DNA of 64,000 nt from Branchiostoma floridae. Its lineage: Eukaryota > Chordata > Leptocardii > Amphioxiformes > Branchiostomatidae. The notes under the pieces are model-generated. The model was given only the letters and a program-made list of their open reading frames with translations, was not told the DNA's origin and ran no database searches. This document shows positions 1 through 13,329 of the stretch, piece by piece. Numbering within the stretch: position 1 is the stretch's first letter; each line of letters begins with the position of its first letter. A program made the translations under genes and the position numbers. The DNA lies in NCBI RefSeq assembly GCF_000003815.2, contig NC_049982.1:26306490-26370489 (forward strand). The letters run 5' to 3'.

Positions 1-91
1 GACAAGTGTCTGTGTATCATAGTCAAGTGTCTGTGTATCATAGTCAAGCTGTCTGTGTATCATAGTCAAGTGTCTGTGTATCATAGTCAAG
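1..91. repeat. 21-22 bp tandem repeat, about 4 copies
   Basis: Units of the form AGTCAAGTGTCTGTGTATCAT follow one another from the left edge; one unit carries an extra C. The array ends in a partial unit near 91 and probably continues beyond the window start. Confidence 0.9.
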
Positions 92-2836
92 TCCCAATTT
101 CAGTGGCCCGGGGCCGATGCCCGATGGTTTACAAATGGTATATGCAATACATATGACAGGTGCCACAGACTACGAATCTAGTGTTTTCATTCATGATTTT
201 CACGTCTGTCTTGTTAAATGTAAACATGTATCTGGTTAGACTGGACAGTGATGACAAGTAGCCGCTCCGCGATTGCATGGTACACTAATGACGTACGATT
301 ATCCTCACTTACACTCGCCTCCTAGCGGAATAGATCGCCAATGCATCGACACTAGTTATTGTACTACATGTATGTCAAGAGACAGATCAGATAAGTAACG
401 GTATAGCGGGTCCTCCTCCGATCACTCTGTCTAATTTTTTCTGCTTCTCCTTTTTCGTTAACTCGACAGTTTAACAGACATGTACCAAAGAAGTGGCAGA
501 TTATTATGTACACGAATCTTTCAGACTAGAACACATTTGCGGAAGTAATGCGGAAATGCTAAGGTTCTTACACTTGACATATGGCTTGGATTCAGATTGC
601 TAGATATGAATCATGCAAATGATGTGATCATTTGCATAGTTACGTGAGTGATTGTTGATGAAGACATAGGGCTGTGGAATGTAGCTACATACTGTTAGAT
701 TGAGGTATATCATTCTAAAAGCAATAAAACAAACGCAAAGCGAGATTTGATCAATGTTCTCCTCCACTGTACTAGCAGAAACAACCGCAGTACTGTACTA
801 CCTGCTCCGCCCTTGAGGCTTCACCAAAAACTATCACTTTAGCGGACGACCTTGGGATGTCTGTCAAGATTATCCAGACGGGGTAAGGGGCAGGTCAAGG
901 GTAGGGGGAAACCTTGACCTCTAGGTGACAACTTGTTTGAGGTTGACCTACCGGCGTGATGGATTAATCCCCGTGGTCTCGAAAGATTACCCAAATCCAA
1001 GCCAGAAGTTCAGGTGCAAGGTGGTTCTCGTGATAAGTGTGCTTCTTCATGTTTACCTTGAAAGAAAACATGGCTACAAAATTGAAATGATGCTTAAAAC
1101 ACGAAGCTATCTAAGTGAAATAGTCTAAAATCTGCAATCTCTCTTGATTTCTGCTTTATTCAGGCCATGTTAATTTCATTTAGGATTTCACCATGTTCAA
1201 TATTGACCGAGGGAGGCCATATATATGAATGGCAACCTCGCACGCATCAGTTTTCGGCCGTTTCAGAAAAGGCTGTAACTATACAGTAAATCATACAATA
1301 CTACAAATGTAATAAAATGAGCAAATATATGCCGTATATTCCAAAAAAACGAAAGATCAGAAGTGGATACCAATGTCATCGACATTCAAAACACAGGTAT
1401 ATAAAATAAAATATAAGTTTGAGGTATAGCAGGTGTAAAGGCGAAATCTAAATAAGATTCCAGAATAGTACATTGTTTGTACTGGATTGCAAACGAGTTA
1501 TCCTGATCAACAAGATCATATAGTGTATTTTCCATTTTCCAAAATGTCTTAAACCTTTTGACATTTATGTGCTTCTGTTCAATCAATTCCGACGTACAAG
1601 GAGTTCCAGCAAATTCAACAAATCTTTATTAAAATCTATGTTGGAGTCTCTACTTTGAAATATATAATTTTTGCAAGAACGGGAAATGCATTTACAATGG
1701 CAGGGCATTTTCCTTGCATACCAAATATAACATTGTACAGGCTAAATTATAAACAGGACGTTAACTTGTTGGTTAATCCAGTTTTCAGTATCTTTCTACT
1801 AGATGTTTTCCAGTTCAAACTGGTGTGTTAACTGGTGTGTGAACACTGAGAGACTGGCATCGGCAGGTGGACATTACCATGGCAACCCCTACTGATTGGT
1901 GGGAAGGCAGAACACCACAACAGAACAGAGGCGGAGTTCGCTTGGACTTGTACACAACGTCCGGACCATGTTATGGTCAAGAGCAGACTGGACCTCCTGC
2001 AGGTAGACCACTGACCACCGTGAGTGACCAGCCCCAGTTCCATTGGATTTGAGTATTAGTTTCGCTCAGCCAAGACACCGATAGAGGACTTGGCAACCAA
2101 CAGAAGATAAGAGGTAAGGGCTAAGAAGCCGCCTGCCTTACATGGTAAGCAACACTGACCCCTCACGATACAGCACGTATAACATAGTCTGACGCTTTTT
2201 TTTTGTACCGTCTGAAATAGGCAAGGAAAAACAGCAACGTGGTAGCGCTGAGTCTAGCGTGTCTGGTTTGTATACATGTCACGGTTAGGGTAGGGTAAAG
2301 TTGCACTATAGCCTAAACGGCGATTCCACCAGTAGATATCGGATTTGGTAAATCTTAAGAATCATGATATTCTCGTAAGATGTACAGAAATGTTCAACTT
2401 TGGTTCTTCACTTTAGATAAAAAATTGACTCGTACAAAAAACACATTCCATAATATAATAGTACCCTGTTCAGAGTACTAGTATCGAGCTTTGTCGACGG
2501 AGAGCCCAATCATGATCTTTATTTACCAGTAGAATCGTCGATTCTGTCAAATAGCAATCTCTGCCTTGACATATGTATATATTATTTAGTCTGGAGAATA
2601 TCTAGATTTTCCTACTATGCGCCGCTGAAACACTAGAAGCTTACAGGAGTCACGGACGGCGCTCCTGCCACCTGTGTTTGTTATACTCGTCTGTCGGCCC
2701 CGGGGCTAGAGGTCCGTGCCTCGCGCAGGGGCGGGAAGCCTGCCAAACCTTCTCACACATGCCCCAGGGGGAACGCTCTGACCTAGTCGATTTGGAGACG
2801 GTGTGCATGGGGTATTGTGTGCGTCTAGTAAAGTCC
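92..2836. other. Non-coding stretch, no gene seen
   Basis: No open frame here has recognisable domains or splice-flanked coding character, and the short frames on both strands look like chance. No RNA gene was recognised. Confidence 0.6.
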
Positions 2837-3112
2837 GTTCATTCGTTCAGACACTCAGTGTAGTACCTATTCGCACACATGGCAGCAAGTTTCGATTCTG
2901 TTTGAGTAGCAGGGTATATTTTACAGGAAGGGGTTGATAGCCCTTCTCCTTCAACGTGCTCCAAGTACCATCTAAAACACGGACCCCCCTGTTAACGTCC
3001 TTTCCGAAGGACAGCTGCAGCCCCAACCGAAACACCCTACCAAGGATTGAACGGGTTGGATCCAGGAGTTCAACTAAATGTGAGGATCCTACCAGTTGAG
3101 CTACAGGGACAT
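2837..3112 (-). mobile_element. tRNA-derived SINE
   Basis: Read on the minus strand, the head at about 3112-3035 resembles a tRNA: an A-box-like TAGCTCAACTGGTAGGA is followed by a B-box-like CGTTCAATCC. A SINE-like body with CTTCGGAAAGGACGTTAAC follows, and the element ends near 2840 in a tail containing GAATGAAC. The 3' half matches 49905-50010 and part of the body matches 27340-27470, so it is a dispersed family. It is not a functional tRNA gene: the cloverleaf is degenerate and the body continues past the B box. Confidence 0.65.
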
Positions 3113-3662
3113 CCGTTGTGTCTAGCAACGCTTGCAAATGTAAGAGGGCCCACAACACTTGATGGTAAATTGTCAAGCATATTTCTATACACACTACGCT
3201 AGATTCTATTACCTCAGTTGATTAAACTAAAACAGCGACACTAATCTGAATTTTTGTTCGGACTTTTGGGCCGTTCGTCTACGCAATAATCAAAATAACG
3301 ATTAATGGTTATATTATAAATAACGTGCTTTACGTAAAATTCACGCGACCATTTGCGCCCCAATAATGATTTAACGACAAGACTGATAACTTTGAATTAT
3401 AGCGACCGGGCTACGATTAACTGTTACATAGCTCGCTATGGCTCACGGACAAAGGTATGCAGACCCTCTTTGGCAGTTTGGAAACAAGGCTATCTTACAG
3501 ACAGTTCAGATTTTACCAGAAATGGTCACATGGACGTTACTACCCCCATTTGGAGTTCTGTACCCGGTGGCATTACTTTACTAGACATAGTCGGAAGTCT
3601 GAGAATGGGCGCTATTTAAAGATTGGGGGCATTATCGTTCATCAGGCAACAGCAAGTAAATT

Positions 3663-3684
3663 TTATGGATGACATCCTCTGCAG
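3663..3684. repeat. Dispersed repeat fragment (copy 1)
   Basis: The block TATGGATGACATCCTCTGCA recurs almost exactly at 10720-10741, and a weaker version (AATGACATCCTTTGTATACT) lies near 19370. The flanking A/T-rich sequence is also loosely similar. It is probably the end of an interspersed element that I cannot name. Confidence 0.5.
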
Positions 3685-3862
3685 ATTTCGAATCTAATGC
3701 CAGAGGGTGAAAAAAAAGGTGTCCAGATTTTTTTTTTCAAAATAGAGAGCATAAACGTTGTAACATAAATCGAAGCAGCAAGATATGATATCACAGCTAA
3801 CTATAAAGTCTTTTATTTGTGTACTTAAGAAGTACAGAAAGTGACACTAGTGTGATAGACTA

Positions 3863-3983
3863 ATATCACTTGTAACCAAGTTGGCAACTATACACTCATG
3901 GCAACCTCACTAGTGTCACTTCTACAACTATACTTATGACTACCACACTAGTGCCACTTCTACAACTACACTCAATGCTACCA
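3863..3983. repeat. Degenerate tandem repeat, about 38 bp, 3 copies
   Basis: Three successive blocks share CACTTCTACAACTATACT and CACACTAGTG. The first copy is the most diverged. Confidence 0.6.
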
Positions 3984-4190
3984 CATAACATTTTTTTTTT
4001 TCATTTTCGTTATTTTCTTGTAATGTTTTGACCATCTCCGAAGGGAACCATTTTTTTCGAAATCTGTCAAAAATGAATGCGTACGCTGATAAAAATTACT
4101 TGCTGTGTGGACTTATAGTTGTATAGATGATTAGTCCCTGGTCCCGGCAACCTTAACGATACCCACAATTGAGGAACGTCGGTGGACTTC

Positions 4191-4424
4191 ATACCCCTGT
4201 CACATTTGGTGAAAATCGATCCGACGACGATTCTGCGGCGATCGCCCGAGCCTCGCTTATAATAATAAATTTATTGCACAACAATTGTACAAGGTACAAA
4301 GTATGGCTTATATGTGACAGGGACGGTTTTCAGGTGAAAAATACGTGGAACCCTCTGTCGATCTTAAATATGGCCGATCTTCCATCGATACACCCGAAGA
4401 TCGTGGATAATGTGACAGGGGTAT
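4191..4424. mobile_element. Foldback MITE with 16-bp terminal inverted repeats
   Basis: The left end ATACCCCTGTCACATT is mirrored at the right end by AATGTGACAGGGGTAT. TA lies at both outer edges, consistent with TA target duplication. Subterminal sequence (AAAATCGATCCGACGACGAT) resembles that of the element at 59186-59380, so the two are likely the same family. No transposase frame is present. Confidence 0.7.
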
Positions 4425-4699
4425 AATGACACCAACTTGTTTACTTTTAAGTACATGGCTTAAAACGGATTAGTCCCAAGTGCGATTAGCTCAGCGGAAA
4501 CAGGAGAGGTACTTGAAAGTCCCAATCCGCCAGTTGTGTATATCAGTAGCCATACTAAACGCTGTGGTGTTAACAGGAACTCTCTGTTGTGTGTTTTCTA
4601 TTTCACTCAGACCGATTCCAGAGGTCCTGACATAGTCGGTACACGGGCAGAGGTGGTGTAGAGTTGAGCCTGTCTGGAGATTCAGCGAACAACGGTCCT

Positions 4700-5225
4700 C
4701 AGTTCACCCTCTAGTCTTGGGACAATTCCAACATTCCTAGAACTTAGAAGGCTCCGCTAGGGGTAGGCAAGCTACTGTTGTACAGCATCGTCAGGGAGTA
4801 ACAAGGAAAGCAACAAACCCTTCCCAGCGCCTCTGTTGTTGAAACCGATTGTCTTTCGTAATTCTGTACGCTAGCTTTGAGACGGGGACAATTCCAACAA
4901 GCCGACAAGACTCTGAAAGGGACAGGCAAGCCACCATTTAATATTGTATTGGAGGGAGAAACAGGGACAACGTGTGCTGCGAAAAACTCTTCCCAGAGCC
5001 TTTTTTCTCTGAGCCACTTGCCTGTTGTAATTTGTACTCTAGCTTTGAGACGGGGGCAATTCCAACAATCCGACAAGGACTCCGATAGGGTTGGGCTAGC
5101 CGGCATATAGTACAGAATTGTAGGGACGGTAACGGGATAGAAGTGTGCTACCCAAAACCCCTTCTCAGTGCCTCCGTTCTTCGTACCGCTTGCCTTTGGC
5201 AATTTTGTACTCTCAGCCCCTTTCT
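4700..5225. repeat. Tandem repeat, 168-bp unit, about 3 diverged copies
   Basis: CTAGCTTTGAGACGGGG recurs about 168 bp apart (about 4870 and 5039), each time followed by CAATTCCAACAA and a shared downstream segment; partial copies flank these. Because 168 is a multiple of 3, one minus-strand frame (5202-4744) stays open with a 56-residue period. I see no start context, splice pattern or known domain, so I call it a satellite rather than a gene. Confidence 0.6.
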
Positions 5226-5896
5226 TAGACTTAGTGCCCCGGACGGCGGAAAGCTTGAGTTACTGTCTATTGAAAGGCCGACACCAGCCTTCAAATCAAC
5301 CAGATTGGATTAACGGATTCTGAGGACGATCACACCAAGGGGACATGATTTAATTAACCGCTTATCCAATCGGAACCGTCCGTTACTTGCGGGGAAATTG
5401 TTTGACGTAAGGGCAAGGTCAGGGTCTCTCTGTCTAGCTGCAGGTGGGTGTCAAGATGGGACTTGGAGAAGCTCGCTCATGAAGAAGCTCGTCCAGAAGA
5501 TAGTGGATCTAAGACAGGATACTTGAGAAACTGGGACAAGACTCGGATCCTGTTGTGTCAGACTGTAAGGCCATAACAGTACGGTAAGTTCTAGTCAAAC
5601 CTCGCCATTGTTAATCTCCAAGCAGAGGTTAAGATTTTGTTTTTGTGCAGTTTTACCGTGCTTTCTATTATCAAGGGTTCTATTTGTCCACAATTCAAAC
5701 CAGCCGGAGCCTAACCTCTGCTTGAAGAGTAGCTTCGTTTCATATAGTTTCGGTTCAGTTCAAGAAGTTCTTGCCCGAGGGCCAGTTGTAACATGAAACA
5801 CTATACGGAAAAAAATATACAGACAGTGTAAGTTATCAATGGTGACAAGTGGAACATGGGGAACGTAATTCTAATTAGAATTGCTCGTAAATGTAA

Positions 5897-6110
5897 GTTC
5901 ATATTTATCCGCGGGGTAACCTATATGCGAAGTATTTTAAGAAACGGGGTATTCAACTGTCGGCTGTTTCAAACTACTGTATTTTGAAAATATTGCCAGA
6001 AACCACCGTTCGTCGACTTGATATCAATCCCCTAAAATATCCTGCAAACAATATCCTATAAACAACTGATATAGGTAACCACACGGATAAAGGTGAACTA
6101 GCGTGATAGG
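5897..6110. mobile_element. MITE with about 30-bp inverted ends (copy 1)
   Basis: The left end contains TTTATCCGCGGGGTAACC. The right end contains GGTAACCACACGGATAAA, its approximate reverse complement. A second copy with the same ends and interior lies at 59937-60162. No coding capacity. Confidence 0.7.
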
Positions 6111-6827
6111 AATACAACCTACCAGTACGTTTTTAGGGGGGTTGACTTTCATATACTATATGTAACAGTAGCTATGGCCAGCCACTATACAGACACTGCC
6201 ATGGGGTGACGAATGAGTTAGTTAACTAGAGCATACTGGAGGAACGTCGACATATTGGAACTTGACTACAGCAGTTTCAACGAGTACCAGTGTTGTTGAG
6301 CTTTCCACTGGATGGTGAGCGATCTTTTATGATGCAAGATGTACTAAAAGACAACAAAATACACAACACGAAGAAAAAATCAGTCTTTCCGAGTCTATGA
6401 AATTCGTTGAACGATCAGTCCAACCTTTTCTCGCTAGGTGGTTGATTAGCCGCCATAGTCTTTAGGGGAAATGGAGTGTTAGGTATGTCTGAGAATGTAT
6501 GTTTTCCTGTTCCACACATGTGTCTTCATTTCTAAATTTCAGTTTCCAAGTTAAAAATTTCTATTTTTCAGGGCTACAAGACGACACCGTACATCGGGAA
6601 CCCTTACATTTTGAAGGCATCAACATGAGTGTGACTGAATAGTGCCAAAAGCAACTGTGACACATCAACACTGTATCAACTGACACTTGACTGTACAGAA
6701 ATATTTCTAAGCCGTCTTTCAGCGTTTTCGTATTGGTTGGACCACGTCCATTTTTAAACCAAAAAAGGCAACTTCTCTTTATCATAAGTTGAGTTTCACC
6801 AATCGGTCTGCTGTGGTGACGGTAACC

Positions 6828-8346
6828 ATGGTTACTAGATGGGGTTTCTTCATCACACTGACCCTGTTGAACCTGGTTGTCTTGACAACGATTGTTATGT
6901 GGAGTCTATGGTTACCGACTGTTGGTTGGGCGGGGCAGGACTCGGATTCGGCTACCCGTGGACATATATGGACCCCCTGTCTACCCAAAAAGTCCCGACA
7001 GCAGAACAGCGAGTTTTACAAATCGTGGGAAGAAGCAGCAAGCGGCCAGGCGTACTACCACCCGTTCCAAAGTCGCGTACGGGTGGTGTTGTGGAGCGAC
7101 GCCTTGTGGTGGAGAACGGGAGTTGCAGCAAATAAGGACAGGCGGAACAACAGGACGTGGTACAAGCTCTGTCCGGGGAGACCGGCGTGCGAGTTCACGC
7201 GGGAACACATGTGGGTCTCGTACGCGGACGCCGTGGTGTTCCACCTGCCGACTCTCCCCGGGAACTACACCCCCGAGATGATGCCGTCCAAACGGAAGGT
7301 CCGACAGAAGTGGGTCCTGTTCTCCATGGAGTCCCCCGTCGTCACTAGGAGTAAGAACATGACGTCATATGCAGGTGTCTTCAACTGGACTATGACGTAT
7401 AGGGCAGACTCGGATGTGGTGACGTCATACGGATCGAAAAGTTTGCTGTACAACTCCCTACGGGTAAGTGTGTCATCGAAATTGTATAGTGGTTGGTTGG
7501 TTGGTTGATTGGTCCATTGATTGATTGGTTGTGGTTGGTTGGTTGGTTGGTTGGTTGGTTGGTTGGCTGGCCGTTGGTCGGTCGGTTGGTTAGTTCATTG
7601 GCTGTTTGAAGATTGTATTTCTGGCTAAATAATGCTATGCATATTTTCTTATTCCCTAGGCACTGCCCGCTAACCCCGGTAAACCACCCCGTAACTTCGC
7701 GCGGGAGAAGGACCGCCTGGCCGTGTGGTTCGTCAGTAACTGCTACGCTCATCTGACCCGCCACCACTACGCCAAGGAGCTGCGCAAGCACCTGCGGGTA
7801 GACGTGTTCGGGCGGTGCGGCAAGCCCATCTGCACCGACGACAAGCGCTACCGCTCCGACTGCTTCAAAAAGACCGTCAAAAGATACAAATTCTATCTGT
7901 CCTTCGAGAGCTACAAGTGTAAAGAATACATCACGGAGAAATTTTGGCGAAACGCGCTAGAGAACGAAGTAGTTCCAGTGGTGTTGGGAGCTCCCAAGGA
8001 AGACTACGTCCGACTTGCTCCCCCGGGTTCCTTCATTCATGCGGACGACTTCAATTCGCCGAAAGATCTTGCGTTGTACCTAAAAAAGTTGGCTAGAAAC
8101 GATAAGGAATACAATAAGTACTTTAGATGGCGGAGCATGGGGTTCAAAAAGAACGCGACGTACGATAGGGGGCGTTGGTGCAACCTATGTGACAAGTTGA
8201 TCCAGACGTGTCCCCAAGAGAGAAAAATGTATACAGACATTTACAGATGGTGGAAAGGAAAGGAGGGAGAAGAATACTGTGAACGAACGCTGCTACCAGA
8301 GGACATACCCAAGCCACATTACGACCTCAGTATACACTTTAACTGA
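6828..8346 (+). CDS. Alpha-1,3-fucosyltransferase (GT10), two exons
   Basis: Transfers fucose from GDP-fucose to N-acetylglucosamine-type acceptors on glycans in the Golgi lumen (known for the family). Exons are 6828-7463 and 7660-8346 with a phase-0 GT-AG intron (CGG/gtaagt ... ccctag/GCA), giving 440 aa. The ATG at 6828 has a good context (AACCATGG). Residues 5-27 form a signal-anchor, as in type II Golgi enzymes. The N-terminal domain carries FNWTMTYRADSDV near residue 190, and exon 2 carries the GT10 signature FESYKCKEYITEKFWRNAL followed by VVPVVLGA and PPGSFIHADDF. There are four N-glycosylation sequons (NRT, NMT, NWT, NAT). Length is normal for animal FUTs. FUT4/7/9-like against FUT3/5/6-like cannot be settled by eye. 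Confidence 0.92.
7491..7594. repeat. TTGG simple repeat inside the fucosyltransferase intron
   Basis: Long runs of TTGG, with ATTG and CGGT variants, fill most of the 196-bp intron between donor 7464 and acceptor 7659. Confidence 0.9.
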
Positions 8347-8555
8347 AACAGAAGACAAACTGTGGCACTCTAATCCAGTGAGATACAATGATGAATGAAT
8401 TGAAGTTTATCCGAATTAGAGCAAATACTTTACACCCATTAAGCTGTGACAAACCTTACAGTATTTCTTTTTGTTTTTTACCCTTAATTTTTGTCGTCAT
8501 CAAGTGTCATCTCATAGTCTAGCCTCAAGAACTCCCGCCAAAACGTAGAAACGCA

Positions 8556-8561
8556 AATAAA
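8556..8561 (+). terminator. Candidate polyadenylation signal of the fucosyltransferase
   Basis: AATAAA lies 210 bp after the stop codon, and AACATAAAAACG follows. It is the first AATAAA downstream on this strand. Confidence 0.4.
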
Positions 8562-11500
8562 AACATAAAAACGCAAATATTTGACGTAACGTTACATTCA
8601 GTTTCAGTCTTCATTGGTTGAACCGCTAATTGCCATGCTATTATTGATTGAGAACTGCTGATTGTGACCGGCAGTCAGTATCAGTCAACTGCAACCCAGT
8701 GTTCTGTGAACAGCATGTTTCCACACATGTTACCCTCCACGCTTTATCAGAACAGTGATTGAAGTAATCAGTCAGTGTGAATTCGATCTATGTAAGTGGA
8801 AACGGCTTCTGACAGGTCAATACAAACTATGGGACACTTCGAATTCCATTACATGTTGTTGGATGTTTGTACTTTGCAGCTGTGACGAAAAGAAACAAAG
8901 TTAGCTGTTTAACAAATGAGCTCGAGGGAATGGCAATCAACATTTCGACCAATGAGAGAATTACATTTTGTGTAAAGACCAGGTGTCGACCTGCGTTATA
9001 TATAGACAGATCCTGACTGTCCATCACAATTACCTTCTCATCCAATCATAGCATGACAATTAGTTGTTCGACCAATGAGAGAGTTCACATCACGAGGTGC
9101 AGGAACGAAATTTGCATAGGATCCCTACCAACACCCAGACGTATGTATTTACCAGACAAACCGTTACCACCTGGCCTACACTACACGACTCACGCCTTGT
9201 CGTGTTGACAGATGGACAATCTCCCGATGGCGGCTTCTCATTACACATATCCCCTTACAGACGACACCTTGAACTTAAGCTCCTGTAAGCAAGCCTCGGC
9301 CATGTCTTAGGAAACCAAGATAGGCCACAGCAAGTCAATTTTATGGATGGAATAAGAGCGCGCACTGACGACAGAATACGGAAAATGGGAAGAAATGTCA
9401 TATGGAAGCCTTGATGGCAAAAGTAGAAGCGATTTGGGAACTATGGAGTGGGGAAGTAGCATTCAGTGTGTGTTTTTGTGATAACAATTGCAAGCTACGT
9501 TAACACCAGTGTCACTTTCTGCACTCTTTGAATACACGAATAAATTGCTTCTATTCTTACCTTCACAACGTTCCTGTATTTTGAAAAAAAATCTCTACAG
9601 TAGATTGTACTTCGTCTTCCAATTTTTCTAAACTGCAAAATTGACAGATTTTTTGTAGAATGCCGGAGCGTTTCGGCCGACTGCGAAATACGTGGCCAGT
9701 GGATCAAAAGCACCGCGGAAGGCAGCTCTGTCAGAGCTAAGTCCCAAGTGTTGTATGTTGTTGTGTCTATGGCGAGTGTCGGTGAACAAGAGCACTTCAT
9801 CTCAGTCTAGTCTCACAAGGGACTGAAGCACGTCTGAAAGATCCACACTATTCCTGCCAAGATCTGTGACATGTCTGACAGGTATCTTTATTTTCACCGT
9901 TAGTTATGATGCATTCCACCATCGTTTCAAGAAATTATAGATTTAAAAGATTGAGAAACTTTGGTGCAAATTTGTCCATATGTCCTTGTGATGAACCATG
10001 ATTACATCAAAGTCTGCACCGGTGTCGCGTAGAATTTCTGATCGGCCACATTCTTGCTCTGTTACGGTGTTTGGTATCTTGAGAGCAAGGAGGTTGAAAG
10101 AGGGTCTAAGGGTAAGGGTTAAAGTAAGGACAGCCAAAGTCGCTCGAACACAAAGCAACCTTTTGTCTCTCAAGGATGTCTATAAAAGTATCAGCAAAGT
10201 GTACCTGGAAGCCCCCATGATGTGTGGGGGCAAATATTTGGCAGGTTCAAAAATCTGACATGACACCGGGGCTGCGCCGAGCTTACCAGGCCAAGTTCAA
10301 GGGTTGAAGTAAGGTCGGCTGTGATGGATGGAAAGGGGACATGACCTGGCGTAACCTGAATCAGGGGGCTTCTAGTGAGAAATGTGGGCGGGGAAGACGT
10401 GAAACTCGGCAAAGAATTCGTGTTTCAAACGTAGTTTCTTTGATCACGAGAAGACTGTAGTCGGGAGGTTGTCGGTGAGTTTACCTACCGCAGTCTTTTA
10501 AAGACGTCAAATATTGATTTTGAAAGATCAAATTTTGGAAAAGCATAGAACGAACTGGAACTAGAATAGGATGGATTTCAAGCTTACCACCGTCTTGGTC
10601 GAGGAGTAAGAGAGCAAAGTTGTAGGAAGGTCTTGAGTGTGTGACAACGAATTAGATTGAGGGGTTTATCGTACCAGCGTATTGACATGAGGTGAGGTGA
10701 GATATTGTCAATCTGACGTTATGGATGACATCCTCTGCAGAGTTTGATTTTAACTAAGCGTACGAAAAAACAAGGTGACATTTTCAAATTTGATAAAACT
10801 CGTAGCAAGAATTGAGGCAATAAAACACAATATCAATTCCTAGACTGAAGTACGTTTAAACATGTCCTTGTATAGTTATGTGTACATTTAAAAGGAATGA
10901 AATACAAAAGTTCGCCGTATTAAGTTAAAAAAAAAGAATATATTCTTTCTTCTTTCCTACTGCCTAGCCTCAGTTTTTTTATATTATAAGTTTTTTATAT
11001 TTTAAGTTTTTTATATTATAAGTATAGGTTAACGATGGCGGTTAACCGGTTCTTGATCAAACTGGCAAAATGTTTCGTGGCTTAAACTCCTTGCAGGGAA
11101 TCAGCCCTGATCATATACTTAGTTAGCTGCTGAACAGAAGTCGGTTCCGCTTACCCAACGTCTAAGGCGTACCAGTCGGCAAATACTATCTTCATACTAA
11201 CATAGCAAAATTTCATTTGATGAATAATACTCAGCTACATGCTGCAGCCATAATTCACATAACGATAGCTCTACCATATCGCAATGGCGTACTGATACAG
11301 AAGCGCCGTCTTGTGGATAAATTTATTATTACCATTATTCCAGACGGAAAGATTTTGAACACGTATCGGTGATTGATCAATTTGATAATGTCTTAAGCAT
11401 TTTCATTGGTAGAGATACTAGCTATGTTGACCAATGGTAGCACGCCATTTACGGTACATTTTCCCCTGCCCATGCGTGCCATTGGTTAGTTTTCCAACCA

Positions 11501-12855
11501 TATTAACTATAGACTCCACATTAGCCGATCAACTTCAGGTTTACTCTTTCCTATGTCAATAAGAGATCTGCTTTGTGCCTTCTACTCACTAGGGGGCACT
11601 GTGAGACCGTGGGCAATTCAACTGAAACCCTGTTGTGAAAAAGGCTTCTATGACTATGCGACATTTTGTTGTTTTAAACTTCCTGAAGTTTCCTGTTTAC
11701 ACGAATGAATATCATAGCATCTCTTCCACTCTAGCTCTAATTTGCTCGTCCTTAGTTTTTTGTGGTCGTCTCCATTTGTATTTTACGCCCCGTATTTCAT
11801 CCGTTTTCTCTTGATTCGATGGCACGATAGTCAGTATCCTTTAAATATAGCCGACGTCAAACTTGTTTTGTTATCTAAACTATCAATTGTGATTCGAGTA
11901 CTCTAGAAGGTTCGATATCATGTCAGTTCTATTTCTCTGATCGTTTTTTTCATCCATCACCGAAGACATAACAAGAAATGTTACTGTAGTTATCTTTACC
12001 TGTTCTATACATATCATCAACTAAATCTAACAACAAATGTTTGGAACCCCGATTTGGGTCGATCACATGTTTTCATAGTTATTTTATCAACTATATCACA
12101 TATAGCTGGAAATGTATTCATCATATGCCAACAACTATATTCCATTTTTGCTATGATTTTGCATTGAATGGGCACGCACCAGGGCTTCTTATATAAGATG
12201 TAAGAAGGATAATGTGTTTTCTTTCTCCCGTCCAACCATAGCTAACACCTGCTGACTCAAGCCTTTTTTAATAGGTCAGCCGCTAGCAAAGGGCATAACA
12301 TTTTCCATCTGGCATCTAGGTCACGAAATTCAAAATAGAATTCATGTATTTCACATTCTGATGCTTCTAACAGTTGGGGTAAGATTATGTAGTAAACTAC
12401 CTCCTTGTTCAGTATATATCAATATACAGCTACAAGTCTGGCTGCTAGGGTAAGTTAGAAGATGTTATTGAGTGTATTCAAAAAGCCCCGTGCTCTGTTC
12501 TCAGTCTGAGTTTTGTCAGTATACCGTTATTTTCAAAACTTTCATAAAGGGCCCAATCAAACAGCAATTGCCTGATGCGCAAAGGACCCATGAAATCTCA
12601 ATCGTTCCGTTTGGAGTTCAAAGTAGTCCTTTTTATCATCGTTTTCTGCAACAAATCATGCATACTTCGAATTCAGGCGGACAAAGTTTCAAGGAATACA
12701 TTGGGACTTTTATTATTTCAACAAATCAATCAAGTATGTACGATGAACAGGACCTGCAATAACTTTCCAACATCAAAAAGAAAAACACACTTGTGCCACT
12801 CTTGGCTGTGGTATACAATTATAACGCTTTTGTATGACCAGGGCATAATTTTCCT
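8562..12855. other. Non-coding intergenic stretch
   Basis: No gene recognised on either strand. It contains a copy of a dispersed repeat block at 10720-10741 and an A/T tandem repeat at 10974-11025. Short open frames here show no domain or splice support. Confidence 0.55.
10974..11025. repeat. A/T-rich tandem repeat, 16-17 bp, 3 copies
   Basis: TTTTTTATATTATAAG is repeated three times with one variant. Confidence 0.85.
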
Positions 12856-13074
12856 GATATCAAATATAAGATTAACCATCATCATCAACATCTTTGCAGC
12901 ATATCAGCAGTCATACGATATCAAATAAGATTCATCATTATCATCTTCGCCGCATATGAGCAGTCACAAGATAAAAATAAGATTAAACACCATCATTATT
13001 ATTATAATCCTCGCCGCATATGAGCAGTCATAAGATATCAAATAAGATAAATCATCATCATCTTCAACGCACCG
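12856..13074. repeat. Degenerate tandem repeat, about 53-63 bp, 4 copies
   Basis: Each unit begins GATATCAAATAAGAT, continues through an ATCATC-rich stretch and ends CGCATATGAGCAGTCA or a close variant. Unit length varies because the ATC/ATT run expands and contracts. Confidence 0.75.
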
Positions 13075-13329
13075 TTAATTACTTAACTTACACAAAAAGC
13101 GCAGTAATGTACATATAACATAGTGCATACTATGTTTAAATTGTACCAATGCAACACAACAAAACAGAAAAACACCCATGACTACGGCACTTATCCAGCT
13201 GTATATATATATATAGATACTACTAATTTTTTTCGTCCCATTAATGGAATGATTGTATTAAACACATTACTCCTTAATACGCAGATTCACATAATTTCAT
13301 GTTTTGAAAACAAGCCAAATTCACATGAC

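Noticed and set aside
1-91. CRISPR-like array at the left edge
   Set aside because: Units are adjacent without unique spacers, and the DNA is animal; a plain tandem repeat.
3035-3112. Possible tRNA gene on the minus strand
   Set aside because: A and B boxes are recognisable, but stems do not pair convincingly and the sequence continues into a repeated body, so it is a SINE head.
12856-13074. Coding microexons in the ATC-rich repeat
   Set aside because: Unit length varies by simple-repeat slippage and no frame is kept.
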